Shown here one piece after another: positions 35,130 to 46,504 of a DNA stretch of 64,000 nt; position 1 is the stretch's first letter, and the number at the start of each line of letters is the position of its first letter. The translations under genes were made by a program, and so were the position numbers. Under the pieces are notes generated by a model. The model searched no databases. It had not been told where the DNA came from and saw nothing but the letters and a program-made list of their open reading frames with translations. The DNA is from Streptomyces sp. NRRL S-646 (GTDB lineage: Bacteria > Actinomycetota > Actinomycetes > Streptomycetales > Streptomycetaceae), in assembly GCF_000720765.1 (NCBI RefSeq), contig NZ_JODC01000007.1, positions 434,001 to 498,000 of the forward strand, in the 5' to 3' direction.

Positions 35130-35861
35130 TCAGCGGTGTTCGGGGTTCTCCGCGTCGAAGCGGCAGCCGGCGTCCCATTCGGAACGCTGGTTGCCGTGGG
35201 CCGGGATGCCCTTGGCGCGCTTCAGCATGGCTGCCAGATGCATCAGGTTCCAGGTCATGAACGTGGTGTTGCGGTTGGTGAAGTCGTTCTCCGGGCCGCC
35301 CGATCCGGGGTCCAGATACGAGGGTCCGGGCCCCGCCGCTCCGATCCAGCCGGCGTCGGCCTGCGGCGGGATCGTGTAGCCCAGGTGCTGGAGGCTGTAG
35401 AGGACGTTCATCGCGCAGTGCTTCACGCCGTCCTCGTTGCCGGTGATCAGACAGCCGCCGACCCGGCCGTAATAGGCGTACTGTCCGGCGGGGTTGAGCA
35501 GCGACGAACAGCTGTAGAGCCGCTCGATCACCTTCTTCGTCACCGAGCTGTTGTCGCCGAGCCAGATCGGCCCCGCGATGACCAGGATGTCCGCGGCCAT
35601 CACCTGCTCGTACAGCGCGGGCCACTCGTCCGTCGCGAAACCGTGCTCGGTCATGTCGGGGTACACGCCGGGGGCGAGGTCGTGGTCGACGGCACGGACC
35701 TCGGACGTCGTGACCCCGCGCGACATCATGATCGCCGCGCTCTTGTCGATCAGCCCCTGGGTGTGGCTGACCTGGGGCGACGGCTTGAGTGTGCAGTTGA
35801 TGAACAGGGCGCTGAGGTCGTCGAAGCGGTACGCGTCGTCGGTCGGGGGCGATGCGGTCAT
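35130..35861 (-). CDS. NADPH-dependent FMN reductase / flavodoxin-fold protein
   Basis: A 243-aa flavoprotein. LFINCTLKPSPQVSHTQGL is the FMN-phosphate loop, ADILVIAGPIWLGDNSSVTK the second FMN segment, and GQYAYYGRVGGCLITGNEDG the ring-binding strand. It belongs to the WrbA/IsiB-like reductases. AAGGAG stands eight bases before the ATG at 35861. Upstream is a short leader ORF ending in two Cys codons followed by stem-loops, so expression may respond to cysteine supply; the sulfur link is inferred from the leader only. Confidence 0.85.
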   Translation of the reverse strand: MTASPPTDDAYRFDDLSALFINCTLKPSPQVSHTQGLIDKSAAIMMSRGVTTSEVRAVDHDLAPGVYPDMTEHGFATDEWPALYEQVMAADILVIAGPIWLGDNSSVTKKVIERLYSCSSLLNPAGQYAYYGRVGGCLITGNEDGVKHCAMNVLYSLQHLGYTIPPQADAGWIGAAGPGPSYLDPGSGGPENDFTNRNTTFMTWNLMHLAAMLKRAKGIPAHGNQRSEWDAGCRFDAENPEHR

Positions 35862-35862
35862 G

Positions 35863-35922
35863 AACGCACTCCTTCACAGGGGACCGCCGGGCGGGTGCCT
35901 GGGCGGGTCCGAGCCGCGGCTC
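35863..35922 (-). promoter_or_regulatory. Candidate attenuator stem-loops between leader ORF and reductase gene
   Basis: The perfect palindrome GAGCCGCGGCTC (35911-35922) covers the leader stop codon and begins next to its Cys codons. Immediately downstream in the transcript, GGACC(C)GCC can pair with GGCGGTCC near 35881 (8 bp, one bulge), close to the reductase ribosome site. Two alternative hairpins after a Cys-Cys-stop leader is the expected layout of ribosome-mediated attenuation. Confidence 0.5.
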
Positions 35923-35989
35923 AGCAGCAGCGTCCCGCCCCGGCGGCGATTTGTCCTGCTCTGGCGCGGTCGCGTAAGAGACCCGTCAT
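35921..35989 (-). CDS. 22-codon leader peptide ending Arg-Cys-Cys
   Basis: ATG at 35989 opens a 22-aa frame: MTGLLRDRARAG, then a short Ala/Gly stretch and RCC before TGA at 35921. Both Cys codons are TGC. It sits 59 bp upstream of the flavodoxin-fold reductase gene on the same strand, with hairpins in between. NCBI annotates similar short Cys-containing peptides upstream of actinobacterial sulfur genes as putative leader peptides. No strong ribosome site is seen, so it may be read from a leaderless or near-leaderless transcript. Confidence 0.5.
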   Translation of the reverse strand: MTGLLRDRARAGQIAAGAGRCC

Positions 35990-36037
35990 ATCGGTGTACG
36001 CCGCGCGTTCGCACTCCCACGCGGGGATCCTGGAGGC

Positions 36038-36490
36038 ATGGCCGTCGACGTGTCCGTGGAACGCGTGCTTCCGCTGCCACCCGAGCGGGTGGCGGCGTAC
36101 GCCATGGACTGGCGCCACGACACCGACTGGACCCAGGGCATTCGTACGGCCGAGCTGACCCGCGAGGCGGACGGGGGCGGCTTCGGCGTCGGTGCCGAGG
36201 TCACCCGGACGGCCTTCTTCCTCGGCCGGCGCATCGACTACGTGCTGCGCGTGGCCGCCTACGACTTCCCGCGGCTGCTGGACATGGTGTCGGTGGCGGG
36301 CCCGCTGCCCATGCATGTGACGTACTCCTTCGAGCCGGACCCGGCCGGCACCCTGGCCCGCATCCGGGCCCAGGGCGGCTCGGGCGGCTTCTACCGGCTG
36401 GCCGCGCCGCTCCTGGCCCGCCAGGTCCGCTCCTCCCTGCGCAAAGACCTCCGCGACCTCGAACGCAGACTCATGCAACGCACGGATTGA
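36038..36490 (+). CDS. SRPBCC (START/polyketide-cyclase-like) protein
   Basis: A 150-aa protein with the helix-grip fold: DVSVERVLPLPPERVAAYAM, RHDTDWTQGIRTAEL, then strands ending MHVTYSFEPDPAGTLARIRA and a long C-terminal helix. Members bind hydrophobic ligands or act as cyclases. The C-terminal helix is strongly basic. CTGGAGGC precedes the ATG. It diverges from the leader ORF at 35989 across 48 bp. Confidence 0.83.
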   Translation: MAVDVSVERVLPLPPERVAAYAMDWRHDTDWTQGIRTAELTREADGGGFGVGAEVTRTAFFLGRRIDYVLRVAAYDFPRLLDMVSVAGPLPMHVTYSFEPDPAGTLARIRAQGGSGGFYRLAAPLLARQVRSSLRKDLRDLERRLMQRTD

Positions 36491-36498
36491 GGCTCCTC

Positions 36499-36828
36499 AT
36501 GGCGTACGACGAAGGACTCGCCGAACGGATCCGGCAGCACCTGGGCGCCGATCCCGGCGTTGCCGAAAAGCGCATGTTCGGCGGCATCGCCTTCCTGCTG
36601 CACGGCAACATGGCCGTCGGCGTGACCGGCGACGACCTGATGGTCCGGGTCGGCCCCGACGCGACGGACGCCGCGCTGGCCCGGCCGGGTGCCCGTCTGT
36701 TCGACATGACGGGCCGCCCGATGCGCGGCTGGGTGGTCGTGGACTCGTCCGCCCTCGCCGAGGACGAGACGCTCGGCGAGTGGATCGGCGAGGGGTACGC
36801 CTTCGCCGCGGGGCTGCCGCCCAAGTGA
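36499..36828 (+). CDS. TfoX/Sxy N-terminal-domain protein
   Basis: A 109-aa protein: AERIRQHLGADPGVAEKRMF followed by GGIAFLLHGNMAVGV and RPGARLFDMTGRPMRGWVVV matches the TfoX N-terminal domain. In proteobacteria TfoX regulates competence; in actinomycetes this stand-alone domain has no known role. It follows the SRPBCC gene by 8 bp, so likely co-transcribed. Confidence 0.87.
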   Translation: MAYDEGLAERIRQHLGADPGVAEKRMFGGIAFLLHGNMAVGVTGDDLMVRVGPDATDAALARPGARLFDMTGRPMRGWVVVDSSALAEDETLGEWIGEGYAFAAGLPPK

Positions 36829-36840
36829 AGGGGAGCAGTC

Positions 36841-37824
36841 TCAGTGCGCGGCGTCCAGCCGGGCCCGCTGCTCCGCCGTCAGGTCCAGGTCGACCGCGGC
36901 CAGGTTCTCCTCCAGTTGGGCGAGCGTCGAGGCACCGGCAAGCGGGACGACCGGGAGGTCTCCGCCCAACTGCCAGGCCAGCACGACCTGGTTGGCGGTG
37001 GCGCCGGTCTCGCGGGCGATCTCGTGCAGGACGGTGAGGCGGGCCGGGGTGCCGGGATGGTCGTAGTCCGACGGCAGCCGGTCGGGGTGCGTGTAGCTGC
37101 CCTTCAGGAGGGGTGAGTACGCGACCAGGGTCAGGGCCGGGTCGGCCCGGAGATACGTCCGCAGGTCGGGGCCCGCGTGGCCGAGGCTGCCGTCCGGGAA
37201 CAAGTCGCTGGGTACGTCGGAGCGGGGGCGCAGGTAGCTGTGCTCGTACTGGAGGACCTCGTAGCCCGGCAGGCCGGCCGCGGCGGCGATCGCGCGGGCG
37301 CGCTCCACCCGCCAGGCGGCCTGGTTGCTGACGCCGAGCAGGCCGACCGTGCCCTCGGCGACCAGCTCCGCGAAGCCCTCGACCGTCTCGCGCTGGGGCA
37401 CGGTGGGGTCGTCGATGTGGGCGTAGAGCAGGTCGAGCTTTTCGACGCCGAGGCGCTCGCGGCTGCGTTCGGCGGACTCGCGGATCACCTTCGCCGACAG
37501 ACCCTCCGCGTTGTCGATATAGCTGGTGCCGGGGGCCAGCGGGCGGGCGCCCAGCTTGGTCGCGATGAAGATCTCGTCGCCGATGCCGCGGCTGCGCCGC
37601 CAGCGGCCGAGGAGTTCCTCGCTCTGGCCGCCCTGGCCGCCGTCGACCCAGAAGGCGTAGTTGTCGGACGTGTCGATGAAGTTGCCGCCGGCCTCGACGT
37701 ACCGGTCGAGCAGGGCGAAGGACGTCTCCTCGTCCGTCCGCGAGCCGAACAGCATCGCGCCGAGCGCGAGCACGCTCACCTCGCGGCTGGTGTGCGGGTC
37801 CGTTCCGATGGTGCGGTACTGCAT
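36841..37824 (-). CDS. Aldo/keto reductase
   Basis: A 327-aa NADPH-dependent TIM-barrel reductase. FIDTSDNYAFWV holds the catalytic Asp/Tyr, IATKLGARP the Lys, and LLYAHIDDPTVP has His in the expected place; GLLGVSNQAAWRVERA and PVVPLAGASTLAQLEEN are cofactor-binding blocks. Similar to YajO/YdjG-type enzymes that reduce aldehydes. Substrate unknown. Start 37824 chosen as MQYRTIGTDP begins the fold. Confidence 0.9.
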   Translation of the reverse strand: MQYRTIGTDPHTSREVSVLALGAMLFGSRTDEETSFALLDRYVEAGGNFIDTSDNYAFWVDGGQGGQSEELLGRWRRSRGIGDEIFIATKLGARPLAPGTSYIDNAEGLSAKVIRESAERSRERLGVEKLDLLYAHIDDPTVPQRETVEGFAELVAEGTVGLLGVSNQAAWRVERARAIAAAAGLPGYEVLQYEHSYLRPRSDVPSDLFPDGSLGHAGPDLRTYLRADPALTLVAYSPLLKGSYTHPDRLPSDYDHPGTPARLTVLHEIARETGATANQVVLAWQLGGDLPVVPLAGASTLAQLEENLAAVDLDLTAEQRARLDAAH

Positions 37825-37914
37825 GCCGGGTCCTCCCGTTCGCGCCCGCGGTTTCGGGTACGAACGGGAGTCTTCAGCTTGAAGCGCACACGAAGTCAAG
37901 GGGCCCCGCGCGCA

Positions 37915-38577
37915 CTACTTGCTGAACGGGCCCTCAAGCGCCGCCCACTGGAGCAGCATGATGGTCTTGGCGTCGTTGATCTCGCCGGTGCGGATCATCT
38001 CCAGGGCGCGCCGGAAGGGCAGTTCGACGATCTCGATGTCCTCGCCCTCCTCGTCGAGGCCGCCGCCCTCGTGGGTGCGGGTCGAGGGGCCGTAGGCGGC
38101 GGCGTAGAAGCTGACGCGTTCGGTGACCGAGCCCGGGCTCATGTAGACGTCGAAGACGTGCCGGACCTCGCCGATGGTGTGCCCGGTCTCCTCCACCACC
38201 TCGCGGCGGACGGCGAGTTCGGGGTGCTCGTCCTCGTCGTCGAGGAGTCCGCCCGGTGTTTCGACGAGCATGCCGTCGGGGTGTCCGTTGACGTACACCG
38301 GGAAGCGGAACTGCCTGGTGAGCAGCACGGTTTCGCGTTCGGCGTCGTAGAGCAGCATGGTGGCGCCGTTGCCGCGGTCGTGTGTCTCGCGCTGCTGGGT
38401 GGACCAGGTGCCGTCGGCGTGCCGGTAGTCGAAGGTGGTGGCGCGCTCGACGTACCAGTGGCTGGAGAGCAGTTTCACCTCGCGCACCTTCACGCGGGAG
38501 TTGCCGGTCAGGTCGAGTCCGGTGCGGTCCAGGCCGGTGCGGCCGCGGCGGTCCGGGGTGTCGATGCCGGCGGTCAT
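37915..38577 (-). CDS. Nudix hydrolase (NudK/ADP-ribose-pyrophosphatase-like)
   Basis: A 220-aa Nudix protein. The box reads ETPGGLLDDEDEHPELAVRR then EVVEETGHTIGE, with two extra residues compared with the canonical spacing. Upstream FRFPVYVNGHPDGMLVETPG is characteristic of the GDP-mannose/ADP-ribose group, and the C-terminal RTGEINDAKTIMLLQW matches NudK. It should hydrolyse a nucleoside diphosphate sugar. The first 40 residues are a low-complexity Arg/Gly/Thr lead, so the start could be slightly further in. Confidence 0.88.
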   Translation of the reverse strand: MTAGIDTPDRRGRTGLDRTGLDLTGNSRVKVREVKLLSSHWYVERATTFDYRHADGTWSTQQRETHDRGNGATMLLYDAERETVLLTRQFRFPVYVNGHPDGMLVETPGGLLDDEDEHPELAVRREVVEETGHTIGEVRHVFDVYMSPGSVTERVSFYAAAYGPSTRTHEGGGLDEEGEDIEIVELPFRRALEMIRTGEINDAKTIMLLQWAALEGPFSK

Positions 38578-38634
38578 CGCGGACCGCCGGCCGTGTGTGC
38601 GTAGGTCATGGTCGCTGTCTACCACGGCCGCCGG

Positions 38635-40079
38635 TCAGGTCGGGGTCAGCACGTGGGAGTGCCAGGCCGGCAGGTCGACGAACAGGCCCGGGGTGAGCAG
38701 GTGGTCGCCGTCGCGGTCGTAAGTCTGGTCCGTGAGCAGGTCGGTCAGTCGGCACGGGCGGCCGGCCAGGTCGGGCCAGGGCAGGGGCACCTGTCCCTGG
38801 GCGGGGGCGTCGGAGTAGTTGACGATCACGAGGTGGCGGGTGCCGGGGCCGGTCCAGCTCCAGGCGAGCAGGCCCCGGTGGGTGTCGTTGTCCGGCCAGC
38901 CGGTGGTGGTCAGCAGGCGCCAGTCGCCGTCGCGTACGGCGGCCGCGGCGGGGAGCAACTGACCGTAGAAGGCGCGGAGTTGCTCGTCGGGCGGTTCCTG
39001 TGGGCGGCGGGCGAGGAAGACCGGCGGGCGGACCTTGCGGCCCTCGAACTGGCCCTCGTGCCAGAGCGTCGCACCCGGCAGGGTGGCGACGGTGACGGCT
39101 GCGGCGCGCTCCTGCGCGCCCGGGATGGTGGCGGCGGCCCGCGGCTCGTCGTGGTTCTCCAGGAAGCGGACCAGGCCGCGCTGGTAGGTGAGGTCGGCCT
39201 GGAGGTGGGTGCGGGTGGATCCGGCGTCCTCGTGGAGGAGTCGGTCGTAGAGCCGCTTGTCGTAGCAGTGGTCGAAGCCCTGTTGCTGCAGGGCCCATTC
39301 GAGGTCCCAGTACGCCTCGGCGACGAAGAGGAGGTCCGGGTGGTGTGCGCGGACACGCGGGACGACGTACGGCCAGAAGTCGTCGGCGGGGAGCGGGCCC
39401 GCCCGGTCGCCCCAGGTCTTGGCGAAGACGTCGTTCATCAGCAGCATCGCCATGTCGCAGCGCACGCCGTCCGCCTGGTCGCCGATGGAGACGAGGGTGT
39501 CGACGGCCGCGGTGCGCAGGTCCTCGCTGAAGGCGTTGAGCTGGACGACGTCCGGCCAGGGTGCGAAGTACGGGTCGCGGCCGTTGGCGTAGATGTGTCC
39601 GTCGACGTCGAGGAAGGCCCCGGGTGACCGGTCCATGTCTTCGCGGGTGCCCTGGATCAGGCGCTCGGGGTGCTCGGTGAGCCAGGGGTGGTCGGGAGCC
39701 ACGTGGTTCGGCACGTAGTCGAGGATCAACCGCATGCCCCGGGCGGCGAGTTGGGCGCGTGCCTCGGCCAGGCCGTCCGGGCCGCCGAGGGAGGGGTCGA
39801 CGACGTAGTTCCGTACGCAGTAGGCGGAGCCGGCGATGTCCGTCCCGGTCAGGTCGGGCAGCGCCCGGCGGAACGACGCGAGCAGGGACTCGTCGCGCAG
39901 GGCGATAGCGAGGCCTGCCGGGCTGCGCTCCCAGACGCCCATCAGCCAGACGGTGTCGAGGCCGGGCCGGGCGACCTCGTCCCAGATCTCGGCTGGGACG
40001 TCGCCCAGGGTGACGCGGCGCCCGTACCGCGCGCTCAACTCACCCAGCCAGACAAGGGTGTTGATCTCGTAGATGACGG

Positions 40080-40083
<4 letters not shown>
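38635..40083 (-). CDS. GH13-family alpha-glucosidase/amylase-like enzyme
   Basis: A 482-aa GH13 TIM-barrel enzyme. Conserved region I is LILDYVPNHVAPDH, region II ADGVRCDMAM (nucleophile Asp), region III LFVAEAYWDLEW (acid Glu), and region IV RFLENHDEPR (third Asp). No signal peptide, so it acts inside the cell, probably on trehalose/maltose-type or short alpha-glucans. Its ATG overlaps the stop of the upstream glycosidase (ATGA). Confidence 0.9.
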
Positions 40084-42815
<2,732 letters not shown>

Positions 42816-43019
42816 CGCCGCCTCCTCCGCCCAGCCCGGCATTGTTCCCAGACTCGGACGTCCTGGACGGGGCCGCAATGGGTGGGGGGCGGAGGGGGGA
42901 CTTCCCTATGCGGAGGTGACGGCGGCCGCCGGTTCCGGCTCTGCGACCGGCGGATGCGTGAGGTCGTAGGCGCTCTCCGCGTGCAGGTGGACGTCGACGC
43001 GGCCTTTCTCGACCTGGCC

Positions 43020-43141
43020 GCGCCGGCCTGCTCAAACGGCAGCGCCGACGAGTTGGGGCCCGAGGCGCGTGCCCTTCAGCGGCGGATCACGGAGGCCTTC
43101 GATCCGTACGGGATTCTCAACCCGGGAAGAGCCTGTGCGCC
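43020..43141 (+). pseudogene. 3' remnant of a FAD-linked (GlcD-type) oxidase gene
   Basis: The plus strand encodes ADELGPEARALQRRITEAFD then PYGILNPGRA, the C-terminal signature of FAD-linked oxidases such as GlcD (xLGPxxxxxxRxIKxAFDPxGILNPGK). Just ahead, GLLKRQ is readable in another frame, where the family has GIGxLKxxW, so a frameshift lies near 43048. No upstream oxidase body exists. The 341-bp interval 42816-43156 therefore holds only this remnant between the glycosidase and kinase genes. Confidence 0.7.
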
Positions 43142-43156
43142 GGATGCCGTGGAGGA

Positions 43157-44791
43157 TCAGCTGTCGGCCGGCATCACTCTGTTGATCTTGCCCTTCGTGT
43201 TCGCCACCAGATAGCCCGTCTGGCCGTAGTCGTTACTGAGGTAGATCCTCATCCCGGTGGGAAAGCCGAAGGCGTTGCCGGGGAGGTCCAGCAACAGGTA
43301 GCGGGTGTTCGCCTTGGGCACCTTGAGTTTCCTCTTGGCCTGGACCAGCAGTGAGGGGACCTTGTCCCAGTCGAAGCCGTCCAGGCGGACGGGCGTCCCT
43401 TCGCTGGACAGTGTGCCTTTGATGATGTCCTTCTGTACGCCTTGGCCGGGGCTGTATGTGTACTCGTCGTACGCGGTCTCGCTGCCCTTCACCATCACCC
43501 TGGCCGAGACGTGCTCCGGGTAAACCGTCAGGTCGCCGAAGCGGTCCCGGCCGGTCTCCTTCTCGATGGCCGCGATCGCGGTGCGGATGCCCTGCGGGGT
43601 CAGCAGGTCGGTCGTGGGGGTCTGTTCCTCGGCCGTGGGGGAGGCGGTGGATCCGGCCGAGGGCGATGTCGTGGTGCCGGAGCCCGCGGACTGGGAGCCG
43701 TGGGTGCCGGAGCCCGTGGCCCCGGACGCATGCCTGCCCGACCCCGGCAGCAGGGTCCACACGAGTACGCCGGCGAGGGCAACTCCGACGGTGGGCAGCA
43801 CGAGCAGCGTCCAGCGGCGGCGACGGGCAGGCACCGGGGTCGTCGGCGGGGCGTACTGCGGTGGGGCGTCCTGCGGCGAGGTGCCCCACGGTGGGACGGC
43901 CGGGGGTTGCAGGGGGAAGGACGTCGGGGTCTCGGTCTGAGTGCGCCGGGCCGCGTCGGCCAGCATCCGTTCCAGTTGCCTGGCGTCGGGGCGGGCCTGG
44001 GGATCGCGGACGAGGACGCGGGCGAGGAGGTCCGTGAGGGGACCGGCCTTGACCGGCGGCGGTATGTCGTCGGTGAGGACCGCGGCGAGGGTCGCAAGGG
44101 TCGTACCCCGGCGCAGTGGATGGTGGCCCTCGACGGCGACGTACAGCATCATCGCGAGCGACCAGAGGTCCGAGGCCGCGCCGCCGTCCTTGCCGGAGAC
44201 ACGCTCGGGTGCCATGTAGTCGGGGGTGCCGATGACCGAGCCGGTGGCGGTGAGGGCGGTGGCGTCGCGGATGGCGGCGATGCCGAAGTCGGTGAGAACC
44301 GGGCGGCCGTCGGGGCGCATCAGGACGTTGGCCGGTTTCACGTCGCGGTGTTCGATGCCGGCCTCGTGGGCGGCCCTCAGCGCGACCAGCACCTCGAGGC
44401 CGATGCGTGCCGCCTCGATCGGATCCATCGGGCCGAGGGCGAGACGGTCGGCCAGGGAGCCGCCGGTCACAAGTTCCATGACGATCCACGGGTAGGTCCC
44501 GGGGCCACCGTCGACGATGTGATGGATCGTCACCACGTTGGGATGGTCGACCCGGGCCAGTGCACGGGCCTCCCGCAGCACCCGCTCCCGCAGCAGCCGT
44601 GCGGCCTCCGGGTCGTACTCGGCGAGGCCGGGGTCGGACGGCCGTACCTCCTTGATGGCCACACTGCGGTGCAGCATCAGGTCGGTGGCCCGCCAGACCA
44701 TGCCCATGCCGCCGCCACCGAGCCGTGCCACCAGCTCGAACCGTCCGTCGACAACCCGTCTCGCGGGGGTGTCTCTGCCATCGTCACTCAT
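43157..44791 (-). CDS. Transmembrane Ser/Thr protein kinase
   Basis: A 544-aa Hanks-type kinase. Gly loop ARLGGGGMGMVWRA, Lys in VAIKEVRPSD, catalytic loop EHRDVKPANVLM, DFG in LTDFGIAAIRD, APE in DYMAPERVSG. After a Pro-rich stretch there is one membrane helix (LLVLPTVGVALAGVLVWTLL), a Ser/Thr/Gly linker, and an extracellular domain of about 150 residues (GIRTAIAAIEKETGRDRFGD...) without PASTA repeats. It probably senses an outside signal. It is bordered by gene remnants on both sides. Confidence 0.92.
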   Translation of the reverse strand: MSDDGRDTPARRVVDGRFELVARLGGGGMGMVWRATDLMLHRSVAIKEVRPSDPGLAEYDPEAARLLRERVLREARALARVDHPNVVTIHHIVDGGPGTYPWIVMELVTGGSLADRLALGPMDPIEAARIGLEVLVALRAAHEAGIEHRDVKPANVLMRPDGRPVLTDFGIAAIRDATALTATGSVIGTPDYMAPERVSGKDGGAASDLWSLAMMLYVAVEGHHPLRRGTTLATLAAVLTDDIPPPVKAGPLTDLLARVLVRDPQARPDARQLERMLADAARRTQTETPTSFPLQPPAVPPWGTSPQDAPPQYAPPTTPVPARRRRWTLLVLPTVGVALAGVLVWTLLPGSGRHASGATGSGTHGSQSAGSGTTTSPSAGSTASPTAEEQTPTTDLLTPQGIRTAIAAIEKETGRDRFGDLTVYPEHVSARVMVKGSETAYDEYTYSPGQGVQKDIIKGTLSSEGTPVRLDGFDWDKVPSLLVQAKRKLKVPKANTRYLLLDLPGNAFGFPTGMRIYLSNDYGQTGYLVANTKGKINRVMPADS

Positions 44792-44892
44792 GCGCGGGAG
44801 CCTAATGGGCCCCGCCCTGACAGCCTCGCATCCAGCCCAGTGAGGGACCCCAGCGACTGTGCCGTTTCGGCGCACTCCGGGTGGCCCCGGCC

Positions 44893-45180
44893 TCAGCTCG
44901 GCTTGGCGGTGTCGGAGCCGGGGGTGGCCGTGGTGTCCTTCTTGGGCTCGTGCACGAAATACGTGGTGTTCGGGGGAAGGCTGATCGTGCGCTGCGGGCA
45001 GTTCCTGCCGCTGCCGCTGCAAGCCTCCCGGCCGGGCGCGAACGAGTAGGCCTCGCAACTGCCGCATGCCGTCGGGGCGGCTGCGGGTGACCGGGCCGGT
45101 ATACAGGACTGTGATGTCGTCGGGGCTGTCGCTCTTGCCGGTCACGGAGATGTGATCGCGCCCGCGACCTCGCCTTGTCC
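44893..45180 (-). pseudogene. Frameshifted 3' remnant of an exported Cys-containing protein
   Basis: On the minus strand SVTGKSDSPDDITVLYTGPV reads in one frame down to about 45068; one base later another frame gives SCEAYSFAPGREACSGSGRN, then CPQRTISLPPNTTYFVHEPK and a stop at 44893. Cys-rich, Thr/Pro/Ser-rich character suggests an exported protein. No intact start is found upstream. The 472-bp interval 44792-45263 contains nothing else recognisable. The original family is not recognised. Confidence 0.55.
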
Positions 45181-45263
45181 GGACTGCGAAGATGCGCTCC
45201 AGGGCCTTGTCGTCGGAATGGTCGGATTCCTCTGCCGGGTGGCGTGCTCGGCCGTCGGCGCGT

Positions 45264-46352
45264 CTATGCCGTGCGCCCCAGCCGGAAGCGTGGATGGGCC
45301 TCGGCGCGGCCGGTCGCAAGGTCGGCGGCCATCGCGCCGATGAGCGGGGTGAACTTCGCGCCGTGTCCGGAGCACGGGGAGACGATGACGAAGGGGCCGT
45401 GACGGTCGAGGACGAAGTCCTCGTCGGGAGTGGTGGTGTAGAGGCAGGTGGCCTCGGCGACCGGGTCGGGGTCGAGGCCCGGGAGACGGTCGCGGACGAA
45501 GCCGCTGACCCGCGTCCGAGACGACGCATCGACGATCCCGCTGCGGGTGCGGGCGGTGGTGGGCGTGCCGCGGTCGTGTTCGGCGACCTTGAACGTGGGC
45601 AGCGGGCCGCCGTCGCTTCCCGACGGCAGGCCGTAGAGGTGCAGCTCGCCGTCCCAGATCAGGGTCGGCCACTGCACGGACGGATCCCGCTGCGGGAAGT
45701 GGAAGACCTGCTGCTGGGTGACCTCCAACGGCGGTAGCGGAACGGGAAGTTCGAGCTCGGGCAGCCAGGCACCGGCGGCGATCACCACGGTGTCCGCGCG
45801 GACCTCGCGCCCGTCGTCGGTGCGCAGCAGGACTCGCTCGCCGCCCTGGACGTCGAGGCCCGTGACACGTGTGCCGATGATCGCTTCCGCACCGTGCTCG
45901 ATCGCCTGCCGGACACAGGCCGCCACCGTCTGGTCGGCGTCGACGACGCCCGCGTCCGGGTGGTGGAGCACGGGGCCCGTGATGCGGATGTAAGGCCAGC
46001 GCTCCGAGGCTTCCTCCGGGCCGAGGAGTTCATGGGGCACGCCGGCCGCGGAGAGGAGCTCGGCGATCGCCTTCGGGTCGCGCTCCTCCCCCATGTCGAG
46101 GCCACCGGTCCTGCGCAGCAAGGGAGTTGAGCTGTCGTTCTCCAGTTCCCGCCACTTCTCGTACGCCTGCCCGGTCAGCTGTACGTAGAAGGGGTCGGCG
46201 TACGCCCGTCGGACGATCCGTGAGCTGCCGTGCGAGCTGCCGTGCCGGTGGCCGATGTCGTACGCCTCGATCAGCGTGACCTCGTGGCCGCGCCGGGCGA
46301 GCTCCCAGGCGGTGGCCGCGCCCATCAGCCCGGCACCTACGACGGCGATCAC
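45264..46352 (-). CDS. Sarcosine oxidase / N-methyltryptophan oxidase-like FAD enzyme
   Basis: A 362-aa monomeric amine oxidase. The FAD site is IAVVGAGLMGAATAWELARR with Glu at ASTLIEAYDIGHRHGSSHG-type (seen: LIEAYDIGHRHGSSHGSSRI). Later, IVSPCSGHGAKFTP holds the Cys that binds FAD covalently in monomeric sarcosine oxidase. It should oxidise an N-methyl amino acid or cyclic imino acid and release H2O2. GTG start at 46352 overlaps the stop of a 51-aa ORF (GTGA). The nearby GntR fragment may once have regulated it. Confidence 0.88.
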   Translation of the reverse strand: MIAVVGAGLMGAATAWELARRGHEVTLIEAYDIGHRHGSSHGSSRIVRRAYADPFYVQLTGQAYEKWRELENDSSTPLLRRTGGLDMGEERDPKAIAELLSAAGVPHELLGPEEASERWPYIRITGPVLHHPDAGVVDADQTVAACVRQAIEHGAEAIIGTRVTGLDVQGGERVLLRTDDGREVRADTVVIAAGAWLPELELPVPLPPLEVTQQQVFHFPQRDPSVQWPTLIWDGELHLYGLPSGSDGGPLPTFKVAEHDRGTPTTARTRSGIVDASSRTRVSGFVRDRLPGLDPDPVAEATCLYTTTPDEDFVLDRHGPFVIVSPCSGHGAKFTPLIGAMAADLATGRAEAHPRFRLGRTA

Positions 46353-46504
46353 GGACCCTCCCCGGAGATCCAGTTCGTGCCCGCGAGCGGGACGCGGGCC
46401 ATGGCAGCGGATTCGATGGTAAGGGCAACCAGGTCCTCGGGCTCGAGATGCAACAGGTGGACCCAGCCGCAGGCACGGGCGAGGGTCTGGGCCTCCTTGG
46501 TCAT
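46349..46504 (-). CDS. 51-aa ORF coupled to the amine oxidase
   Basis: ATG 46504 opens MTKEAQTLARACGWVHLLHL, then EPEDLVALTIESAAMARVPL and a short end. Its stop overlaps the oxidase GTG by 4 bp, the usual sign of a real coupled gene. The sequence is not low-complexity and has good codon bias. I do not recognise the family. A weak hairpin (GGCCGG-tga-CCGGCC near 46524) lies just upstream. Confidence 0.5.
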   Translation of the reverse strand: MTKEAQTLARACGWVHLLHLEPEDLVALTIESAAMARVPLAGTNWISGEGP

